Assembly: GCF_000171235.2 (NCBI RefSeq)
Contig: NZ_ABEA03000157.1
Coordinates: 1-64,000 of the forward strand
DNA length: 64,000 nucleotides
Direction: 5' to 3'
DNA from: Geminisphaera colitermitum TAV2
GTDB lineage: Bacteria; Verrucomicrobiota; Verrucomicrobiia; Opitutales; Opitutaceae
How positions within the stretch are numbered: position 1 is the stretch's first letter; every line of letters begins with the position of its first letter. The position numbers and the translations under genes are program-made. Below the pieces are notes generated by a model. The model was given only the letters and a program-made list of their open reading frames with translations, ran no database searches and was not told where the DNA came from. Positions 53,163 through 61,943 of this stretch are shown here, piece by piece.

Positions 53163-55619
53163 TCAGTTAATGATAAAATCATCTCTGTATTTTTGCTGCC
53201 CCAGCCACGCGGCCAGGCCGGCGTCGTCGGTGATCGTTTCGCCAAATTGGTAGTCGCGGTCGAGTAGTTGCGCGTAGCTCAGTTCCACGAAGCGGCGGCA
53301 ATGCAACAGCACCCGCGCCCGCTGTCCCGGCGCGCGCACCAGACGGCCCAGTGCCTGGTTCACCTTTTGCATGCCCGGCGCCTGATAAACCCTCCGGAAC
53401 GCCTCCTCGCGCGACAACGCCCGCAGTGTCGCCATGCGCGCCTTCTGCACCGCGTTGACCTCCGGTAGCGCCGGGCCTACGACCATCGCATGACTCACGC
53501 GCCCGCCCAGTGCGTCAATGCCCTCGGCAAAACTGCTGCCCAGCACCAAAAACACCGCATCGGCCATCACCAGCGACTCCTCCACCCACGCCGTCTGCGC
53601 CGCAAGGTCGTTGAGGCGCGGCTGGATCGCCACTCGCACCGCCGGAAACGCCGTGTTCAATTCGCGTTCGATCATCTCCGCATACGCATAGCTTGGAAAA
53701 AACACTGCAACGCATCGCAACCGCTCCGCCCCCCCCCCTCCGCGTGAAGCCGCCTCGTGCAACGCGGCCACGGTCGCGGCGGTTGTTCGCGCGTGGCGTC
53801 CGCGCTGCAGGTAAGTCGTGTCGGCGCGCACATCGTAAGCGATGTCATAAGCCGCGTCGCGCCACGGCGTGCGGGCAACCACGGAGAAAGGCTGAAAGGC
53901 TGAAAGATTTAAACCCACCAACCCGCACGACTCCGCAAAAATTCCCGCCGGTCCCGGTGTCGCCGTGGTGAACACCACGCCGCCAAACTCCGCGACCGCC
54001 GCCCCGATTTCCGCCGCCGCGTCCAGGCATGTGAAGCGCAACTCGCCCTCCGCCGGGCACCACAGCAATTTTTCCAAGCTCGTCCGTTCCAGCCAGTCCG
54101 CCAGCGCCGGGATCATCCACAACGCCTCGCTCGCCACCGGCCCCAAGTCCGCGTAATCGAGCGGCGTTTGCTGGATGCGGCTGGCGAGCGTGCGCAGCGC
54201 GTCGGCCACGTCGTCCTCCTGGTCGAGTCCCAGCGCCTCGCACGGGCGCAACCTTGCCAGCAACAAAGCCCACTCTTCCCACGCGCGCACCAAGGGCGCG
54301 GGCACATGGTGATGATCCAACTCCGCCAGCACCGCGTGCGCCGTTCCCGCCTGCGCCGCGTGCGACCACGCATCCGCCACGCGCGAGGGCAGGTTGTGCG
54401 CCTCGTCGATCACCAGCAGCGTCTCCGCGGGTTCAAACCCCGGCTGCTCGAAAAACAGGCCCCGGTTGTTGGGCGCAAAAACGTAGTTGTAATCGCCCAC
54501 CCACACGTCCTGAAACGCCAGCGCCACGCGCGTGATCTCGTAGGGGCAGACGCGCGCCGTCCGCCCCGCCGCGCGCAGGGCGTCGATCTCGCACGCCTCG
54601 TTTTCAAAACGGTAAAACCGCGAAAGTCCCGCCGCCTCCCAGCGCCGTTCCATGCCGTCGAGATACCCGCACGCCTCCCGCACGCAGTGAAACGTGCTGT
54701 TGACGCAATGCTCGCGTTTGGGCCGCACCTGCCAGGCGCGGACGAATGCGGAATGCGGATTGCGGATTGCGGAATGGCAAACCTCCGCACTCCGCATTCG
54801 CCTGAGCGTTTGCATCACTTGGAGTTGCCCCGTCGCCTTGCTCGTCAGGTAGATTAATCGTGAAAATCGTCCCGCCCGCATCTGCCCCAGCGCGCACTCC
54901 AGCAGCACGCCCGTCTTGCCAAACCCGGTCGGGGCGGTGAACAGCACCGACGGGTGCAACACCATCGCCGCCTCCAGTTCCGCCGCCGTAGTCTCCTGCC
55001 CGATACGCAACTCGGAGAACGGGGGATGAAACACCAGTCCGCGCAGGCGTTCGCGTGACTCCGCCCGCAGGTCGAGAAAACCGCGCACGGCCTCCAGCCG
55101 GGCGCGAAACAGCGACTCGTCGGTGTCCGTGCATGTGAGCGTCTGGCTCAGGCCGCTGCCCGCCTCGACGAACACCAGTTCCCCGCGCACGGGGGTATCC
55201 GGGTCGCCGATACGGCGCAGCATGACGTAGGCCGCCAGTTGGGCAAAATAGTCCGGGTGCTCTGCACGAAGTTCCTCCTCCGCCGCCGGGATGGCGCGCA
55301 GGGTGGTCTTGATTTCGCGCAGCACGACGGGGCCGGTGCGTGTCTTAACCGGCAGCACCTGGTCAATGCGGCCTGTCAGCGTGATGACCCAGCCGCCATG
55401 CGCCACGCTGCCCGACACCGGCACTTCGAACTCGGCATCGGCCCGTTCGGACGCCAGTTGCGCGCGCATTTCCTGATGCCATTGCGTGCCCAGTTGCGCC
55501 CGCCATATCCCTCTCTTCGTGCCTTGCTGTCCGTTCCCCGGCGCGCGCGGCCCGATCGCAAAGGTGGCGAATTCACCGATGCTCAGCGAGGCGGTGCGGT
55601 GTTCGAGGTCAAATTCCAT
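53163..55619 (-). CDS. DinG/XPD-like helicase with N-terminal PD-(D/E)XK nuclease domain
   Basis: 818 residues. Residues ~1-190: RecB-type nuclease residues LTGRIDQVLPV (D), LREIKTTLR (E-x-K), and FAQLAAYV (Q-x3-Y). Then helicase motifs: I TAPTGFGKTGVLLE (Walker A), II LLVIDEAHNLPS (DEAH), and VI-like NQALGRLVRAPGQRARVLL. Between I and II lies a cysteine set like the XPD Fe-S domain (REHCVN, HCVREACGYL, RVCPYE). Probably DNA repair or R-loop processing. The stretch AEVCHSAIRNPHSAF (~273-287) comes from a repeat in the DNA (54743-54800). Confidence 0.85.
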   Translation of the reverse strand: MEFDLEHRTASLSIGEFATFAIGPRAPGNGQQGTKRGIWRAQLGTQWHQEMRAQLASERADAEFEVPVSGSVAHGGWVITLTGRIDQVLPVKTRTGPVVLREIKTTLRAIPAAEEELRAEHPDYFAQLAAYVMLRRIGDPDTPVRGELVFVEAGSGLSQTLTCTDTDESLFRARLEAVRGFLDLRAESRERLRGLVFHPPFSELRIGQETTAAELEAAMVLHPSVLFTAPTGFGKTGVLLECALGQMRAGRFSRLIYLTSKATGQLQVMQTLRRMRSAEVCHSAIRNPHSAFVRAWQVRPKREHCVNSTFHCVREACGYLDGMERRWEAAGLSRFYRFENEACEIDALRAAGRTARVCPYEITRVALAFQDVWVGDYNYVFAPNNRGLFFEQPGFEPAETLLVIDEAHNLPSRVADAWSHAAQAGTAHAVLAELDHHHVPAPLVRAWEEWALLLARLRPCEALGLDQEDDVADALRTLASRIQQTPLDYADLGPVASEALWMIPALADWLERTSLEKLLWCPAEGELRFTCLDAAAEIGAAVAEFGGVVFTTATPGPAGIFAESCGLVGLNLSAFQPFSVVARTPWRDAAYDIAYDVRADTTYLQRGRHARTTAATVAALHEAASRGGGGAERLRCVAVFFPSYAYAEMIERELNTAFPAVRVAIQPRLNDLAAQTAWVEESLVMADAVFLVLGSSFAEGIDALGGRVSHAMVVGPALPEVNAVQKARMATLRALSREEAFRRVYQAPGMQKVNQALGRLVRAPGQRARVLLHCRRFVELSYAQLLDRDYQFGETITDDAGLAAWLGQQKYRDDFIIN
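54743..54800. repeat. inverted-repeat insertion inside the helicase gene
   Basis: CGAATGCGGAATGCGGA (54743-54759) and TCCGCACTCCGCATTCG (54784-54800) pair with one mismatch; TGCGGATTGCGGA repeats in between. In frame with the gene. Confidence 0.75.
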
Positions 55620-55664
55620 GGGCCGTTAGCGCATTTGTCGTGGGATGGTATCGGTTGTTTTAAC

Positions 55665-55789
55665 GGTAGTGAGGTCTCTCCGAGACCTCCGCTGTGCGTG
55701 GTGTGAGGATGGCAAAACTCATGGGTGGGCGGCGGCGTGGTGAGGTTATCGCGAAGGTGACGCGGAGTCCTCGGAGAGGCCTCACTACC
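55665..55789. repeat. 28-bp imperfect inverted repeat
   Basis: GGTAGTGAGGTCTCTCCGAG and its near-complement at 55762-55789, arms with a few mismatches, in the gap between the helicase and greA-like genes. Confidence 0.75.
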
Positions 55790-55872
55790 TGGATAGGTTG
55801 TGGCTACAATTTTTTTGAGAATGTTCTAAACACGCCTGTCCGGTGGATGAAATGCAAGCTGCTTGGAACGGC

Positions 55873-55900
55873 GAAGGGCGGACAATGGTGTCCGCCCTTC
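55873..55900 (-). terminator. possible terminator hairpin after the greA-like gene
   Basis: GAAGGGCGGAC pairs with GTCCGCCCTTC, 30 bases after the greA-like stop. There is no T-run, so it may be only a stabilising hairpin. Confidence 0.45.
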
Positions 55901-55930
55901 GGTCAAAGCTAGTGCTGGTGTCGGGTTCGC

Positions 55931-57784
55931 TTACCGGGCGTCGGCGTAGCGGGCGATGGAGGTCACAGTGTAAGTTTCCTCGGCACTGCCGATCTTGACT
56001 TGCACGGTGTCGCCCACGCGCTTGGTGAGGAGGCCCTGGCCGAGCGGGGTCTTGTAGGCGATGATGTTCTTCTCCGGGATGCTGTCCCAGGCGCCAAGAA
56101 GGGTGTAGGTGGCGGTCTTGCCGGTGGAGCCGATCTTGAGTCCGACGATATTGCCCACGCCGATGCTGTCCGTCGGGGCGTCCTTGAAATCAGTGATGCG
56201 GGCGCGGCTGAGTTCTTTTTCGATGAGGGCCTTTTGCGCCATGAGAACCTGCTGGTCCTGCTTGGCCATCTTGTACTCGGAGTTTTCCTTGAGATCGCCG
56301 TGCTCGCGGGCGGTGGCGATGGCTTTGCTGTTCTCAGGGATTTTTTTGGAAACGATGGTTTCGTATTCCTCGCGCTTGCGTTCGTAGCTCTCGCGGGAGA
56401 CGAGGAGTTGTTCTTCCTTGCCTTCGGAGTCGCCGGTGAGGAGCGACTGGATGGAGGGGAACAGTTTGATGAAGCGGGCGAGGAGGGATTTTTTGGTAAG
56501 GTCTTCGAAGCCTTGGTTGAGCAGGAGGGTGTTGGCGAGGTCGCGCGCGGTCTCGGTGTCGGCGGCGGCAAGGAGGTCGGGGATGAGTTCGGTGTCGTCG
56601 CTGAGGATTTCGGCCAGCGGGATGCGGCGCGCGCTGGCGGCTTGCAGGGCTTCGTAGTCGATGGCGTAGAAGACGGAGCTGAGGAGGCGGGGGGTCACGA
56701 GGTCGCCGAGGATTTTGGCGAATTTCTTCGAGTGGCGGTTCTTGACGATCCACAGGAGAACGGGGGCGCGGAGGTTTTGCTCGATCTGCCAGCGTTTGAG
56801 CGAGTCGGCCAGCTCTTCGGTGTGACCGTTCTCAACGAGGAAGTTGATGCACTCGGTGGTGAACTTGCCTTGCGAGATTTTGAGGAGGTTGAAGATGATG
56901 TCGCGGTGCTCGATGGGGAAGGTCTCTTTGATGAGGTCGAGGAGGTGGGCTTGGAACTGGACGGGGATTTTTTCGACGATGTCGGGGATGTCGCGCTGGT
57001 TGGCAATGAGGGAGGATTGCGTGGGGACGAAGGCGTTGGCGTCCACGTCGGGGGCGAGTTTGGCGAGTTCGTCGCGCACGTAGGCGCCGTAGAGGCGTTC
57101 GGCGGGGGTGAGCTGGTTGGAGTCCTTCACGGCGTCGGCAATGCCGGTGAGCACGGTCTTGATGGTCTCGGGGTTGGTGTCCTTTTTGTCGGCGGCGGCA
57201 ACGAGTTCGTCGGCGAGCTTGATGCGGCGGCGGGCGGAACGGGTGCCGTTGAAGAATTCAAGGATTTCGTCTTCGTTGGAGATGGGCGTCTCGCGGATGT
57301 AGTAGCATTCGGTCTTCTTGAGGGGGAGGCCGACGCGGGGGTCTTTGAGGACGATTTTCTTGGCGGCGCTCCACCAGCGTTTAAACTTGTCGGGGCCGAC
57401 GACCTGGGCGAGGACGGATTCGATTTCGATGCCGGTGGCGGCCTGGTTGGGGTAGGCTTCGAGGCCTTCGACGAAGAGTTGGGCGGGGTCCTCGGCGATG
57501 AGTTTGTTGATTTTTTCGGTCTCGGTCTGCTTGCGGACGAGCAGGTGATTGGCCGGGAGAACTTCGAGGGTTTTGACGCAAAACACCGGGTCCATCGGGT
57601 GGCCGGGCTTGCCGGTGAAATCGATAATCAGGCGCTGGGTCGCGGAGTTATAGGATTTGATCTGCCCAAAGCCCCAGCTCGAATGAATGCAATAGGAGCC
57701 GGATTTCATGGCCTCCAGCTTGGTCTTGGCCGTTTTAAGGGACGGGTTTTTGGCGATCAGCGCAGCAACATCTTCCGTAGTCAT
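55931..57784 (-). CDS. GreA/GreB-type transcription elongation factor with long N-terminal extension
   Basis: 617 residues (628 from GTG 57817). The last ~160 are GreA-like: an antiparallel coiled coil (REHGDLKENSEYKMAKQDQQVLMAQKALIEKELSRA) with acidic D/E at the tip (GDLKENSEY), then the FKBP-like end (GNIVGLKIGSTGKTATYTLLG ... GQGLLTKRVGDTVQVKIG). The first ~450 residues are helical, TPR-like, with no known motif. Chlamydial GreA has a similar large extension, so this is a group trait. The factor rescues arrested RNA polymerase by stimulating cleavage of the transcript. Confidence 0.88.
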   Translation of the reverse strand: MTTEDVAALIAKNPSLKTAKTKLEAMKSGSYCIHSSWGFGQIKSYNSATQRLIIDFTGKPGHPMDPVFCVKTLEVLPANHLLVRKQTETEKINKLIAEDPAQLFVEGLEAYPNQAATGIEIESVLAQVVGPDKFKRWWSAAKKIVLKDPRVGLPLKKTECYYIRETPISNEDEILEFFNGTRSARRRIKLADELVAAADKKDTNPETIKTVLTGIADAVKDSNQLTPAERLYGAYVRDELAKLAPDVDANAFVPTQSSLIANQRDIPDIVEKIPVQFQAHLLDLIKETFPIEHRDIIFNLLKISQGKFTTECINFLVENGHTEELADSLKRWQIEQNLRAPVLLWIVKNRHSKKFAKILGDLVTPRLLSSVFYAIDYEALQAASARRIPLAEILSDDTELIPDLLAAADTETARDLANTLLLNQGFEDLTKKSLLARFIKLFPSIQSLLTGDSEGKEEQLLVSRESYERKREEYETIVSKKIPENSKAIATAREHGDLKENSEYKMAKQDQQVLMAQKALIEKELSRARITDFKDAPTDSIGVGNIVGLKIGSTGKTATYTLLGAWDSIPEKNIIAYKTPLGQGLLTKRVGDTVQVKIGSAEETYTVTSIARYADAR

Positions 57785-58016
57785 GTAAAGTCGGGTTTTC
57801 TTGGATGAATTGGTCACTTAAGCGGATCACGGTGTGCGGTGTCAATCCAAGCGGTGAGCGTTGCCAGATTGAGGGAGGGGGGGGAGGGGGGGAGGGGCCG
57901 CCGAGGGCGCGCAGCGTCGGTCCATCTGGAATATCTCAGGCAGAGACGCAGAGAAGAAAACAGCAGGGAGGTTCTAAAAATCCGTTTTTCCGGATGGGCG
58001 CGGCAAAGCCGCGTCT
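57785..58016. other. intergenic region with palindromic repeat
   Basis: No gene. A G8 run (57869-57884 region) and the first half of a palindromic repeat (CGGATGGGCGCGGC, 57991-58016). Confidence 0.6.
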
Positions 58017-58032
58017 GGCGGGTCGGGAGACC

Positions 58033-58165
58033 TATACGCGCTAACATCTTTTCAATCGCCACGCATTTCTTGAGATTATTTCAGCAGAAAACAGCGATTT
58101 TTAGATTTAAAAGGCTGGTTTGAATCAAAAAATGAAGAAAAAAACGAAACATGTTAGCGCGTATA
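58033..58165. mobile_element. 133-bp MITE-like insertion
   Basis: Terminal inverted repeats TATACGCGCTAACAT and ATGTTAGCGCGTATA (58033-58047, 58151-58165) are exact complements. A 12-bp direct repeat GGTCGGGAGACC flanks both ends (58021-58032, 58166-58177). The AT-rich interior has no gene. The empty site exists at 37058-37081 and 61981-62004. Non-autonomous; no transposase in the window. Confidence 0.85.
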
Positions 58166-58198
58166 GGTCGGGAGACCCGCCCTCCCTTTGTTTGCCTT

Positions 58199-58846
58199 TC
58201 ACACCGTGCCGTCGCCGATGGCGGTTTCGTAGCGGCGTTCGGCGTCGGCCTGGCTGCTGATGGAGAGGCGCAGGTCGCGGGCGAGGCCGTCCTTGAGACC
58301 GTAAACCCAGGCATGCACGGTCAGCGGCTGGCCGCGGTCCCACGCGTCATGGATGATGGTGGTTTGCGTGACGTTGAGGGCTTGCTCAATGGCGTTGAGT
58401 TCGCAGAGACGGTCAACGCGGGCGCTTTCGGTGGGGATCTGGTTGAGTTGGGCGGCGTGTTTGTCGCGCACGTCTTTGACGTGGCGCAGCCAGTTGTCGG
58501 CCAGGCCCACGCGGTCGCCGCGCAGTGCCACGCGCACACCGCTGCATCCGTAGTGACCAACGACGAGGATGTGTCGCACTTTTAACAGATCCACGGCGAA
58601 CTGGAGCACGCTGAGGCAGTTCAGGTCGGTCGGCACAACGACGTTGGCGATGTTGCGGTGAACAAAGAGTTCGCCGGGCAACAGGCCCACGATTTCGTTG
58701 GCCGGCACGCGGCTGTCGGAGCAGCCGATCCACAGGTATTGGGGGTTCTGCTGGCGCGACAGACGAAGAAAAAAGTCCGGGTCGGCGGTCCTGATTTTTT
58801 GGGACCAAGCTTGGTTGAGGGCGAAGAGGTGATCGAGTTTTCCCAT
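58199..58846 (-). CDS. beta-class carbonic anhydrase
   Basis: 215 residues. Interconverts CO2 and bicarbonate. Zinc ligands are visible: YLWIGCSDSRVPANEI (Cys, then Asp/Arg pair) and LVVGHYGCSGVRVAL (His, Cys). The text ELFVHRNIANVVVPTD is typical. ATG 58846 (MGKLDHLF) gives the standard start; an in-frame ATG at 58924 would add 26 residues of unlike composition. Cytoplasmic, single gene. Confidence 0.95.
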   Translation of the reverse strand: MGKLDHLFALNQAWSQKIRTADPDFFLRLSRQQNPQYLWIGCSDSRVPANEIVGLLPGELFVHRNIANVVVPTDLNCLSVLQFAVDLLKVRHILVVGHYGCSGVRVALRGDRVGLADNWLRHVKDVRDKHAAQLNQIPTESARVDRLCELNAIEQALNVTQTTIIHDAWDRGQPLTVHAWVYGLKDGLARDLRLSISSQADAERRYETAIGDGTV

Positions 58847-58980
58847 GAGAGGCGCGGTGCGGCCGCGTATGCAGGGCAAAAGCTGATATCCAAATGCCGC
58901 GGAGCGAAAGTCCAAAGCCGACATAGCGGTATCGCTAACAGCAAACAGAACGCAGCGTTAGAATTGCTAACTGTTGCAAA

Positions 58981-59111
58981 GCGGGCGAGACGCCCGCGCC
59001 ACGCGTAGGGGCTTCGCTTGCGAAGCCCGCGTATGCAGGACGTGGCATCGAATGGCGTGCGCGGGCGTCGCAAGCGACGCCCCTACAGCGGGCGAGACGC
59101 CCGCGCCACGC
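58981..59111. repeat. nested direct and inverted repeats
   Basis: Two direct copies of GCGGGCGAGACGCCCGCGCC (58981-59004, 59088-59111) with inverted words between; related to the hairpin at 50453. Confidence 0.8.
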
Positions 59112-59152
59112 CTTGACCAAGGTGGCTCTCCTGCGTAGAAAACAAAATCGTT

Positions 59153-59491
59153 ATGTCACCCATCCCGTCGAAAATGTCCTCCACGCCCGCGCCCTCGCCC
59201 TCGAAACAGTTCAGGATTCTCGCAATAATGTTATGGTTCATCGCCGCCATCTCATTTGGGATTTCCATCTGGTTGATGATAAGAATCAACAACGCCCAAG
59301 TGATCGTATGGCAAATCACGCGCGAGATTGATAAAGAGAAAGTGGATGGGCTTTCTGAATTTATAAAACATATGGGCTATATAAAGAATTACCTGAATAT
59401 GAGTGCAGTGGCGTTGTGCGTCTTAGGCTTTACTTGTTGGCAGTGCAGGAAGCTGTGTCGGACCAAGGAAGAATCGAAAGAACCAGTTTAA
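59153..59491 (+). CDS. small membrane protein, hypothetical
   Basis: 112 residues with two membrane helices (~21-44, LAIMLWFIAAISFGISIWLMI; ~84-98, AVALCVLGFTCWQC). Unlike its neighbours it is AT-rich, and no family is recognised. The C-terminus (CRKLCRTKEESK) is basic. Possibly a recent arrival. Confidence 0.55.
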   Translation: MSPIPSKMSSTPAPSPSKQFRILAIMLWFIAAISFGISIWLMIRINNAQVIVWQITREIDKEKVDGLSEFIKHMGYIKNYLNMSAVALCVLGFTCWQCRKLCRTKEESKEPV

Positions 59492-59511
59492 GTTACCCGC
59501 CGCCGCCCCTT

Positions 59512-59541
59512 CCCCCCCCCCCACACACACATACACACACC
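59512..59541 (+). repeat. C11 run plus (AC)n
   Basis: C-run then ACACACACATACACACACC, like 26544-26572; 48 bases before the next start. Confidence 0.85.
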
Positions 59542-59589
59542 TACCACGCACGCCGGCGGACTTTGGCAGGCGACTTTGGCAGGCGAGGC

Positions 59590-60561
59590 GTGTTGCCAAA
59601 TGCGTTGCCCGCGCCCAGCGTGCGGGGTGTGAACGTTTCCTGGGATACTCTCAAACTCCTTTCCGACCCCACGCGGCTGCGCGTGCTCGCGCTGCTCTTG
59701 CGTGAAGAGCTTTCCGTGGCCGAGTTGCAGGAAATCCTCGGCATGGCGCAGTCGCGCATTTCGTCGCAACTGGCGCTGTTGCGTCAGGCGGAGGTCGTCA
59801 CCGACCGGCGCGATGGAAAACGCGCCTATTACTCGTTGCAGGCGGACCTTGATCCGGGAGCGCGAACCTTGCTCGTTTCCGCGTGCGACACGGTGGAGGG
59901 GCTGCCGGAGATGCGAGAGGATCGCGCCAATCTGGAGCGGGTTTTGCAAAAACGGCGCGACCAGCAGGAGCAGTATTTCAACCGCATCGCCGGACGCCTC
60001 GGCAAAAATTACTGTCCGGGACGCTCGTGGGAGGCGATTGGACATCTGGCGTTGCGGCTTATTCCTGCCATCACGATCGCCGATCTCGGCGCGGGCGAAG
60101 GTCTCATCTCGCAACTCCTTGCGCGTCGCGCCCGCCAGGTGTGGTGCATCGACAATTCGCCGCGCATGGTGGAGGTGGGCACCGAACTGGCGGCGAAAAA
60201 CGGTCTCGCCAACCTCACCTACAAACTCGGCGACATCGAGCGTGTGCCGTTGCCCGACGCGTCGGTTGATCTGGCGATTTTGAGCCAGGCGTTGCATCAC
60301 GCGCAGCATCCGCAGCGGGCGGTGGCGGAGGCATGGCGCATTCTCAAGCCGGGCGGGCAACTGCATGTGCTCGACCTCAAGGAGCATTCATTCGAAAAGG
60401 CGCGCGAACTCTACGCCGATGTGTGGCTCGGTTTTAAGGAGACCGCGTTGCATGATTATCTGCGCAAGGCGGGGTTTCAGCAGGTGGATGTTTCACTGGT
60501 GTCGCGCGAGGAACAGGAGCCGTTTTTCGAGACGCTGCTGGCGAGCGGGACAAAATTTTAA
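59590..60561 (+). CDS. ArsR-family HTH fused to a SAM-dependent methyltransferase
   Basis: 323 residues from GTG 59590 (GTG 59620 also possible). Residues ~20-95 are the winged HTH (LKLLSDPTRLRVLALLLREELSVAELQEILGMAQSRISSQLALLRQAEVVTDRRDGKRAYYSL). The rest is a Methyltransf_11-like domain: TIADLGAGEGLISQLLA (SAM loop), VWCIDNSPRMV, LSQALHHAQHPQRAVAEAWRILKPGGQLHVLDL. In other bacteria such fusions sit with methionine-cycle genes. No cysteine metal site is apparent in the HTH part. Target unknown. Confidence 0.85.
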   Translation: MLPNALPAPSVRGVNVSWDTLKLLSDPTRLRVLALLLREELSVAELQEILGMAQSRISSQLALLRQAEVVTDRRDGKRAYYSLQADLDPGARTLLVSACDTVEGLPEMREDRANLERVLQKRRDQQEQYFNRIAGRLGKNYCPGRSWEAIGHLALRLIPAITIADLGAGEGLISQLLARRARQVWCIDNSPRMVEVGTELAAKNGLANLTYKLGDIERVPLPDASVDLAILSQALHHAQHPQRAVAEAWRILKPGGQLHVLDLKEHSFEKARELYADVWLGFKETALHDYLRKAGFQQVDVSLVSREEQEPFFETLLASGTKF

Positions 60562-60567
60562 TCCGGA

Positions 60568-60582
60568 GGGGGGGGGGGGGGG
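60568..60582 (+). repeat. 15-G run
   Basis: Between the ArsR fusion gene and the PLP-enzyme gene, 111 bases before the latter's ATG. Confidence 0.85.
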
Positions 60583-60693
60583 AGACACTTGGCCCGACGT
60601 AATTCGACTTAACTCGATTTAAGACGGCGCGGGGCACCGTGGTGAATTTTTGGGATTTGTTTTTTTGTAACTTTGAAGGTTTCTGGAAGGAGC

Positions 60694-61890
60694 ATGGCAT
60701 TTCCCTTTTTCACCAAAAGTCCCGCTGGCATTCGGCAACGTTGCCACGAGGACAGCATGACCAAGCTGCGACTCAAATACGCGCCCTACTATCACGCGCC
60801 GGAGTGGCAGGAGGGCACGCGCATCCGGCTCGATGGCCGTGAAATGATCATGCTGGCGAGCAACGATTACCTGGGACTTTCCTGGCACCCCAAAGTCATC
60901 GAGGCCGCCCGCGACGCCCTGCTCAAATGGGGAACCAGCACCACGGGCGCGCGCGTCGCCAACGGGTCGCGCGCGTATCACCTCGCGCTGGAGGAAAAAC
61001 TCGCCGCCTTCCTCGGACGCGAGGCGTGTCACATCCACGCGGCGGGTTATCTGTCATGCATGTCGGCAGTCGCGGCCTTCGCGCAAAAGGGCGACACCAT
61101 CCTCGCGGACAAAAACATCCACTCCTGCCTTTGGGATGGCATCCGCCTGTCCACGGCGGCGGTCGAACGTTTCGCGCACAACAACCCCAACGACCTGAGC
61201 GAAGTCGCCGCGAGCGTCCCGGACGGGTCGCCCAAGATGCTGGTCATCGAGGGCGTGTATTCGATGGAGGGACACATTGCACGCGTGCCCGAGTTTCTCG
61301 AAGCGGTGCAACCCTATGACTGCTTCACCGTGCTCGACGACGCGCACGGGTTCGGCGTCCTCGGGCGCGAGGGACGCGGGACGGCGGACCATTTTGGCGT
61401 TAACGACCAAATCGACATTCTCTGCGGCAGTTTGTCCAAGGCGCTGGCGAGCACGGGCGGTTTTGTGGCCGGGTCGCGCGACCTGATCGAATACCTGCGT
61501 ACCCACGGAAAACATACACTGTTCAGCGCCGCCATCAGCCCGGCGCAGGCGGCGGCAGCCTCGGCGGCGCTCGACGTCCTGCAAACCGAACCCGAGCACA
61601 TGGAGCGGCTTTGGACAAATACGCGTCGCTACAAACAAATCCTCGCCGACCTCGCGCTCGACACATGGGACAGCGAGACGCCGGCAGTGCCGATTGTGCT
61701 CGGGAGCAAGGAACGCGCTTACGCGTTTTGGAGGGCGTTGCGGGAGCGCGGCGTGTTTAGCGTGATGTCGCTCGTGCCGGCCGTGCCGCCGGGCAAGGAT
61801 CTGATTCGCACCGCGATTTCGGCCCGGCACACGGAAAAGCAACTGGAACAAATCGCCGACGCGATGGCTTACGCGAAGAAGCGGAGTTGA
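60694..61890 (+). CDS. alpha-oxoamine synthase family PLP enzyme (BioF/SPT-like)
   Basis: 398 residues. Condenses an acyl-CoA with an amino acid (KAPA synthase, serine palmitoyltransferase or 2-amino-3-ketobutyrate CoA ligase). Motifs: MLASNDYLGLSWHPKV, TTGARVANGSRAYHLALEEKLA, CFTVLDDAHGFGVLG (Asp, His) and CGSLSKALASTGGFVAGS (PLP Lys). A good ribosome-binding site GGAAGGAG precedes ATG 60694. Without other biotin genes nearby, a sphingolipid-type SPT role is as likely as BioF. Confidence 0.87.
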   Translation: MAFPFFTKSPAGIRQRCHEDSMTKLRLKYAPYYHAPEWQEGTRIRLDGREMIMLASNDYLGLSWHPKVIEAARDALLKWGTSTTGARVANGSRAYHLALEEKLAAFLGREACHIHAAGYLSCMSAVAAFAQKGDTILADKNIHSCLWDGIRLSTAAVERFAHNNPNDLSEVAASVPDGSPKMLVIEGVYSMEGHIARVPEFLEAVQPYDCFTVLDDAHGFGVLGREGRGTADHFGVNDQIDILCGSLSKALASTGGFVAGSRDLIEYLRTHGKHTLFSAAISPAQAAAASAALDVLQTEPEHMERLWTNTRRYKQILADLALDTWDSETPAVPIVLGSKERAYAFWRALRERGVFSVMSLVPAVPPGKDLIRTAISARHTEKQLEQIADAMAYAKKRS

Positions 61891-61943
61891 GCGGAGGGTG
61901 GATTTTTCTTCCGGGGATCGGATGGGGGCGGCACCGCTGCGCT

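Noticed and set aside
56000-57808. A 602-codon open frame on the plus strand
   Set aside because: Antisense to the greA-like gene; composition (Val/Gly/Glu-rich) is that of a GC-skewed shadow.
58033-58165. A complete insertion sequence
   Set aside because: The 133-bp element has no open frame for a transposase; it can only be a non-autonomous element.
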